From Serinus canaria (taxonomy: Eukaryota; Chordata; Aves; Passeriformes; Fringillidae), in contig NC_066315.1 in NCBI RefSeq assembly GCF_022539315.1, positions 91,614,990 through 91,678,989 on the forward strand: a stretch of 64,000 nucleotides of DNA, read 5' to 3'. The position numbers were made by a program, and so were the translations under genes. This document shows positions 61,011 through 64,000 of this stretch, piece after piece. Positions within the stretch are counted from its first letter, which is position 1. Each line of letters begins with the position of its first letter. Under the pieces are notes generated by a model. That model did not search any database and was not told the origin of the DNA. It saw only the letters and a list, made by a program, of their open reading frames with translations.

Positions 61011-64000
61011 CCTCAGGTCTTCAGGTAGGAGTAGGACATACTTTACTCCTCTGTTTAGAGAACTACACAGTGCCTCAGCTGCAGGTATTCAGGCCAGAAG
61101 TTACTCCTGTGACTACAGCAAATTAATGTGGCTAAATTCCAGAGGGCTTTCCTAAAGGTTTTACCAAGGCCAGAGGACTACAAAGCTACCAGCTATGAGG
61201 ACAGTGTGAAAATATGCCCACATAACAGAATCTGGACTAGCTCTACCTCTTGGATACTCACCAGCCTTCTGTGAGGGGATCCAAACACTGGATCTTCCAG
61301 TTGAATATTTATGAGGTAGGGACAGAGCCCAGATAAATGCCCCAAATGGCCCTGTTTGTTTCCTCTACCTACTCCCTAACACCTGCTCTAGAGACTTCAT
61401 GGTTGGACTCCTTAACCTGTGTCCAGGGCTTATTCGTCTGTCTTATCTTGTATCAGTATTTCCACTGTTAAAGTAATACTCAATTTCCACCTAATTCTTC
61501 AAGAGTCAGGGACCTTTTAATGGGAAATACATACAGGTAAGGTGCATAGAGCCTTTGTGTAGAGCTTCTGAACTTAAAGGAGACAGCTACTTAACTCAAA
61601 ATTACAGAGGACTTCATTAGTTCTTGCTGACTTAAAAAGATCACAAAATATGGTGAGCGCTGTCTTTCCTCGCGAGCAGGGCAGAAAGTTCAAACATCAG
61701 GAAGGCAGGATCTCCTATTATCCCACAAGGCTCTCACACAGGCCTCTTGTTCAGGAACTGTTGAACCAAGACTTGACCTGAGAGCTCACTTTGGAGTCTA
61801 TCACAAAATTTGTGATGAATTCTCAACCTTGTCACAGTTAAGGGTGTATCTTGAGAAATTATGGGTCTCAAGTTGCAGGGGAAATTGACAGTTATGTTAC
61901 ATTTTCAGGAAGAGGTATTCATTTAGCAAAATTTAGCAAGTCTATGAAGTATTTGGTAAGAAAGGAATGGGAATGCCACTTTATTGCAGCCAATAAAAGT
62001 CCAGCAGCGTTAGAGTGCAAATGATTCACGCCCTGATTTGGAAGTGAGATGCTTGCATCTTTGGAATTGTGAGTGAATGAGCAAGTGAAGAGACATCTCA
62101 GCAGCAGGGAGAGCAGAGAAGAGCAGCGCTGGCCCATGTCATAGCTAGAGCAGTGAAGCAGAGCTGCCTGCTGAGGGTGTGCAGTTATTCCAGAGAAAAA
62201 GGACTGGAAGCATTGTGACTGGTGAGCTTACAAGCTCCAGTGTGCGCTGTGCATCAGGAGTTGTGGTGATGGTCCATTTCCTCCTATGCAGACGTGCACC
62301 ACAAGGCACCAGAAAAAAAACACCTTTGTTTGAGTTCTTTAAGCATGAGTTAACATAAAGAGTCAATCATTTATATCCTTTGATAAGGAATTAGTATGTG
62401 GGCAAAGCTCCATGTTTCCAAAGGGAGTAACATGAACAACCAGCTGAGTCTGCTGTAGCCATTGGCTCTGTGATTCCCAACACAAAATTACTAAGAATCT
62501 TACTTGGTGCAATAAATTTTAGTCTTCAAAAATCTACTTTTTTTTTTTTATCTCAGAGGAGATAAAGCCCTCACTCCTCACCAAACACACAAAACTGTCA
62601 ACATGGAACATATGATCTGATTTCATGGGTGACCTGTGACACCTGCAAACACAAACAATCTGAGCCAAATCTTAGACTCCCTTTAAATCCAGCTCAGAGC
62701 TAATCAACAGAATCCTGGTCATTATCTGTCTCATTCTGAGGCAAATCTCTATGCTTGGTCAGATTAAACATCCACTAAATCCCAGTTTCTACGCTGATTC
62801 CATCTCCACTGATGATAAAGGAATCCTATTTCTGGTTTTAAAATATTAAAAATTACCTTGTCCCAGTAAGTCCTATGGATTAGGGCACCGTCCATTGTGG
62901 CAAAATGTGGAGTGCAGATCCACAAGGGAATCAGAGGAGAAGGAGAGTTTTCACAGTAATTCTCCAGGCAAGAGTAGCCACCAGAGGGAGAGAACACTCA
63001 ACCCAGTGATAGGACATTTACAAGCTTACAAAAAAAATTGCAATAAAACACAAAGGGTTAGAAATGAGAATTTACGGAAATATGCATTAGATGAGCTTCA
63101 CAGATGCAGAATTAATTTTTGGTTTTGTTACAAAATAAAATGGAAGGAGTATCTTTGCAAGCTTTAAGAAAAGCATAAACAACCCTCATTGTGTTTTGCT
63201 TTTTCTTGGTCGGTGATCAATTTAAATGTCAAAGGAGACCAATTGGAAAATTATTTTAAAGAGTTAAATTGAACATATTCAAGTGGAACTTGTTCTCTTT
63301 GTATATTCATGTGTTTTGTATTCTGGCATAATTATTTTAAAACATGACTAAAATACAATGAGTTTTATTAAGATGGCTTTAATAAGGAGCACAGAAAATG
63401 TGTCTGTATGTAATAATAACAATGAGCCTCATATTTTACAGTTTAATTTGCTGGGTCAACATCTAATGCTTTTCCCATTAGCATTGGTGTGATTTGATGT
63501 GGAAAATAATCCCGTTTCCCAACAAACTTTAGGAGATAACAAATATTTAATGACACCCTATGTAGAAACAATAAATAAATTTGAGTTTCTCTTGGACTCC
63601 TGTGGAAAGAGGTTGTGAAAATTTTATAAGTTGGGAATTAATAAATTATAACCTGGTTGTTAAAATGTGAATCACTAAAGACTCTTGACACCCTTTTCCT
63701 TTCTCTAATTAGAATTTAAAAATAAATAAATGAACAAATAAACTTGTCATGTTTAGTGGCTAACTTACTTTTCTGCACAAGATACAAAAGTAACGAAAGT
63801 TGATCATACGCAGGTAACATATTTTCATTTAAAACTTAAAATTTCTGGAAAGGATAGGAGCATGATAAAGGACCAGCAGGATAAAACATAACCCATTTGT
63901 AAAAACATGTTGTAACATAAAAAACAATTACCCCCCAAAATCCTGGAGCCTGCAGATACTTTTTAATGCTGTACATATTAAGCATTCATAAGAATTTTAA
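61011..64000. other. AT-rich non-coding stretch
   Basis: No gene or clear transposon is recognised. The last 1 kb is particularly AT-rich, with AAATAAATAAAT-type runs at 63580-63745. Open frames do not exceed 90 codons. Confidence 0.5.

Overview
The window looks like non-coding nuclear DNA from a bird. The main reason is the repeats. There are four clear CR1 (chicken repeat 1) LINE fragments and one fainter one, and two of the four end in or start with the tandem ATTCTATGATTCT-type tail that marks avian CR1 3' ends. The DNA is AT-rich, stop codons are dense in all frames, and there is no operon-like gene packing, no rRNA or tRNA, and no CRISPR array. I recognise no protein-coding gene with confidence. 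The window is best read as intergenic or deep intronic sequence. It is not possible to name the species or locus from the sequence alone.

Layout: 0.25-0.6 kb CR1 3' end (+), with a possible decayed CR1 tail near 3.3 kb. 3.68-3.84 kb and 16.83-17.05 kb hold two weak exon-like open segments that I could not assign. 8.77-9.29 kb is a 0.5-kb pyrimidine tract built on TTCTC. 15.02-15.58 kb is a CR1 3' end (-). 18.84-19.95 kb is a GC-rich block with an LTR-like stretch. 24.3-24.6 kb is a very decayed CR1-clade reverse-transcriptase remnant (-). 30.53-30.86 kb is another CR1 (-). 31.2-34.9 kb contains unusual inverted repeats and an old L3/CR1-like remnant. 41.49-41.81 kb is a long GGGAA array with strong G-quadruplex potential. 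48.79-48.91 kb is an uninterrupted array of 24 ACCAC units. 57.15-57.93 kb is a CR1 endonuclease-domain fragment (+) carrying its own 141-bp tandem duplication. 60.82-61.01 kb is an old CR1 3' end (-). The rest is AT-rich single-copy-looking sequence, part of which could be conserved regulatory DNA.

The most interesting structure is a cluster at 31.2-34.9 kb. A 28-bp perfect hairpin with a 9-nt loop is followed at once by a second direct copy of its left arm and loop. About 1.5 kb further on there is a 61-bp sequence with a perfect inverted copy roughly 1.5 kb away, with sharp edges. Neither looks like a known transposon. Both look like templated insertions from replication template switching. 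No undescribed multi-gene system is visible; the novelty here is in DNA structure and mutation history, not in genes.
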